This document shows, piece by piece, positions 63,661-64,000 of a stretch of 64,000 nt of DNA. Each line of letters opens with the position of its first letter. Position 1 is the stretch's first letter. The translations under genes and the position numbers were made by a program. The stretch spans positions 2,745,001-2,809,000 of the forward strand of contig NZ_CP026118.1 in NCBI RefSeq assembly GCF_004101865.1, in the 5' to 3' direction. The DNA is from Halobacillus litoralis (lineage in GTDB: Bacteria; Bacillota; Bacilli; Bacillales; Halobacillaceae). The notes under the pieces were generated by a model that saw only the letters and a program-made list of their open reading frames with translations, did no database searches and was not told the DNA's origin.

Positions 63661-64000
63661 ATGGAACAACCGACGGTATATAAGCCGAAGAACCCCGTTC
63701 GTTTTGTAACCGCTTCCAGTTTGTTCGATGGTCATGATGCGTCCATTAATATCATGAGGCGTATTCTGCAATCGACAGGTGCGGAAGTTATTCATTTAGG
63801 ACATAATCGCTCAGTAGAAGATGTGGTGAATGCAGCGATTCAGGAAGATGCTCAAGGAATTGCGATTTCCTCTTATCAGGGGGGGCACGTCGAGTACTTT
63901 AAATATATGGTAGACCTTCTGAATCAAAAAGGTGCCGGCCATATCCGCGTTTATGGTGGCGGCGGTGGTGTCATCATTCCTAGAGAAATCAAAGAGCTTC
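63661..64000 (+). CDS. icmF: Fused isobutyryl-CoA mutase, 5' part (IcmF)
   Basis: Open from ATG 63661 (AAAGGGAGATGGG upstream) to the window edge, 113 residues seen. The fragment is a B12-binding domain: [20 protein letters not shown] with the cobalt-ligand His in DGH, then [15 protein letters not shown] and [11 protein letters not shown]12 domain at the N-terminus, rather than the C-terminus, is the order of IcmF (B12 domain, G-protein domain, mutase domain), and meaB lies next door. IcmF interconverts isobutyryl-CoA and butyryl-CoA. The mutase part is outside the window. Confidence 0.85.
   Translation, partial: MEQPTVYKPKNPVRFVTASSLFDGHDASINIMRRILQSTGAEVIHLGHNRSVEDVVNAAIQEDAQGIAISSYQGGHVEYFKYMVDLLNQKGAGHIRVYGGGGGVIIPREIKEL

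Overview
The window is a 64 kb chromosomal segment of a low-to-moderate GC, spore-forming Bacillaceae bacterium, most likely a halotolerant genus such as Halobacillus or a close relative. The evidence is strong AGGAGG-type ribosome binding sites with frequent TTG/GTG starts, spore genes (gerQ and a cwlJ remnant), and a gene order that follows the Bacillus subtilis ywd-ywf-ywg-ywh-ywi-argS-clsB-fadF region. The genus assignment is inference. I see no rRNA, tRNA, CRISPR array, prophage or transposase gene. The accessory content is mainly short non-coding repeat elements.

Layout. 1-5.5 kb: the 3' end of a CPA1 Na+/H+ antiporter, a small coiled-coil protein, a GNAT enzyme and a complete TRAP transporter (small permease, large permease, binding lipoprotein with an apparent ATT start). 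5.5-12.3 kb: an MFS transporter, an AI-2E-family exporter, peptidase T, a Mn2+ (yybP-ykoY) riboswitch controlling a TerC-family protein, two small conserved proteins and an OsmC protein. 12.4-14.1 kb: a GH13 alpha-glucosidase with two upstream matches to the CcpA cre consensus. 14.35-18.1 kb: the FMN-riboswitch-controlled riboflavin operon ribD-ribE-ribBA-ribH. 18.2-31 kb: photolyase, M29 aminopeptidase, a membrane acyltransferase, GNATs, a DJ-1/PfpI protein, a YjiH membrane protein, a DUF523-DUF1722 protein, fructosamine kinase, and an ABC1 kinase coupled to a phasin-like protein. 30.6-38 kb: a chemoreceptor, a YwaF-like membrane protein, an NSS-family sodium symporter, ywdI-ywdK, gerQ and a decayed cwlJ. 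37.8-46 kb: hemQ, pta, lipL, ywfO, ywgA, an orphan fused dipeptide-type ABC permease and ywhD. 46-53.5 kb: a YolD-like gene behind a LexA-like box, a candidate small RNA, pbpG, speE-speB, ywiB-argS. 53.8-64 kb: XapX protein, cardiolipin synthase-like protein, then fadF and a long beta-oxidation/acyl-CoA cluster (thiolase, 3-hydroxyacyl-CoA dehydrogenase, two acyl-CoA dehydrogenases, meaB, a TetR regulator and the start of icmF).

How it works together. The end of the window is a fatty/branched-chain acyl-CoA catabolic unit. FadF probably passes electrons from the acyl-CoA dehydrogenases to the quinone pool, and MeaB chaperones the fused B12 mutase IcmF. Two related palindromes upstream of fadF and of the thiolase are candidate sites for the local TetR/FadR-type repressor, and a full cre match just before the thiolase suggests carbon catabolite control.

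No wholly new multi-gene system was recognised. The strongest unusual signals are a miniature element inserted into a second repeat with a visible 10-bp target duplication, the dead cwlJ beside an intact gerQ, a DUF523 domain that has lost its cluster cysteines, the orphan permease fusion, the ATT start, and the candidate sRNA and LexA box around the YolD gene.
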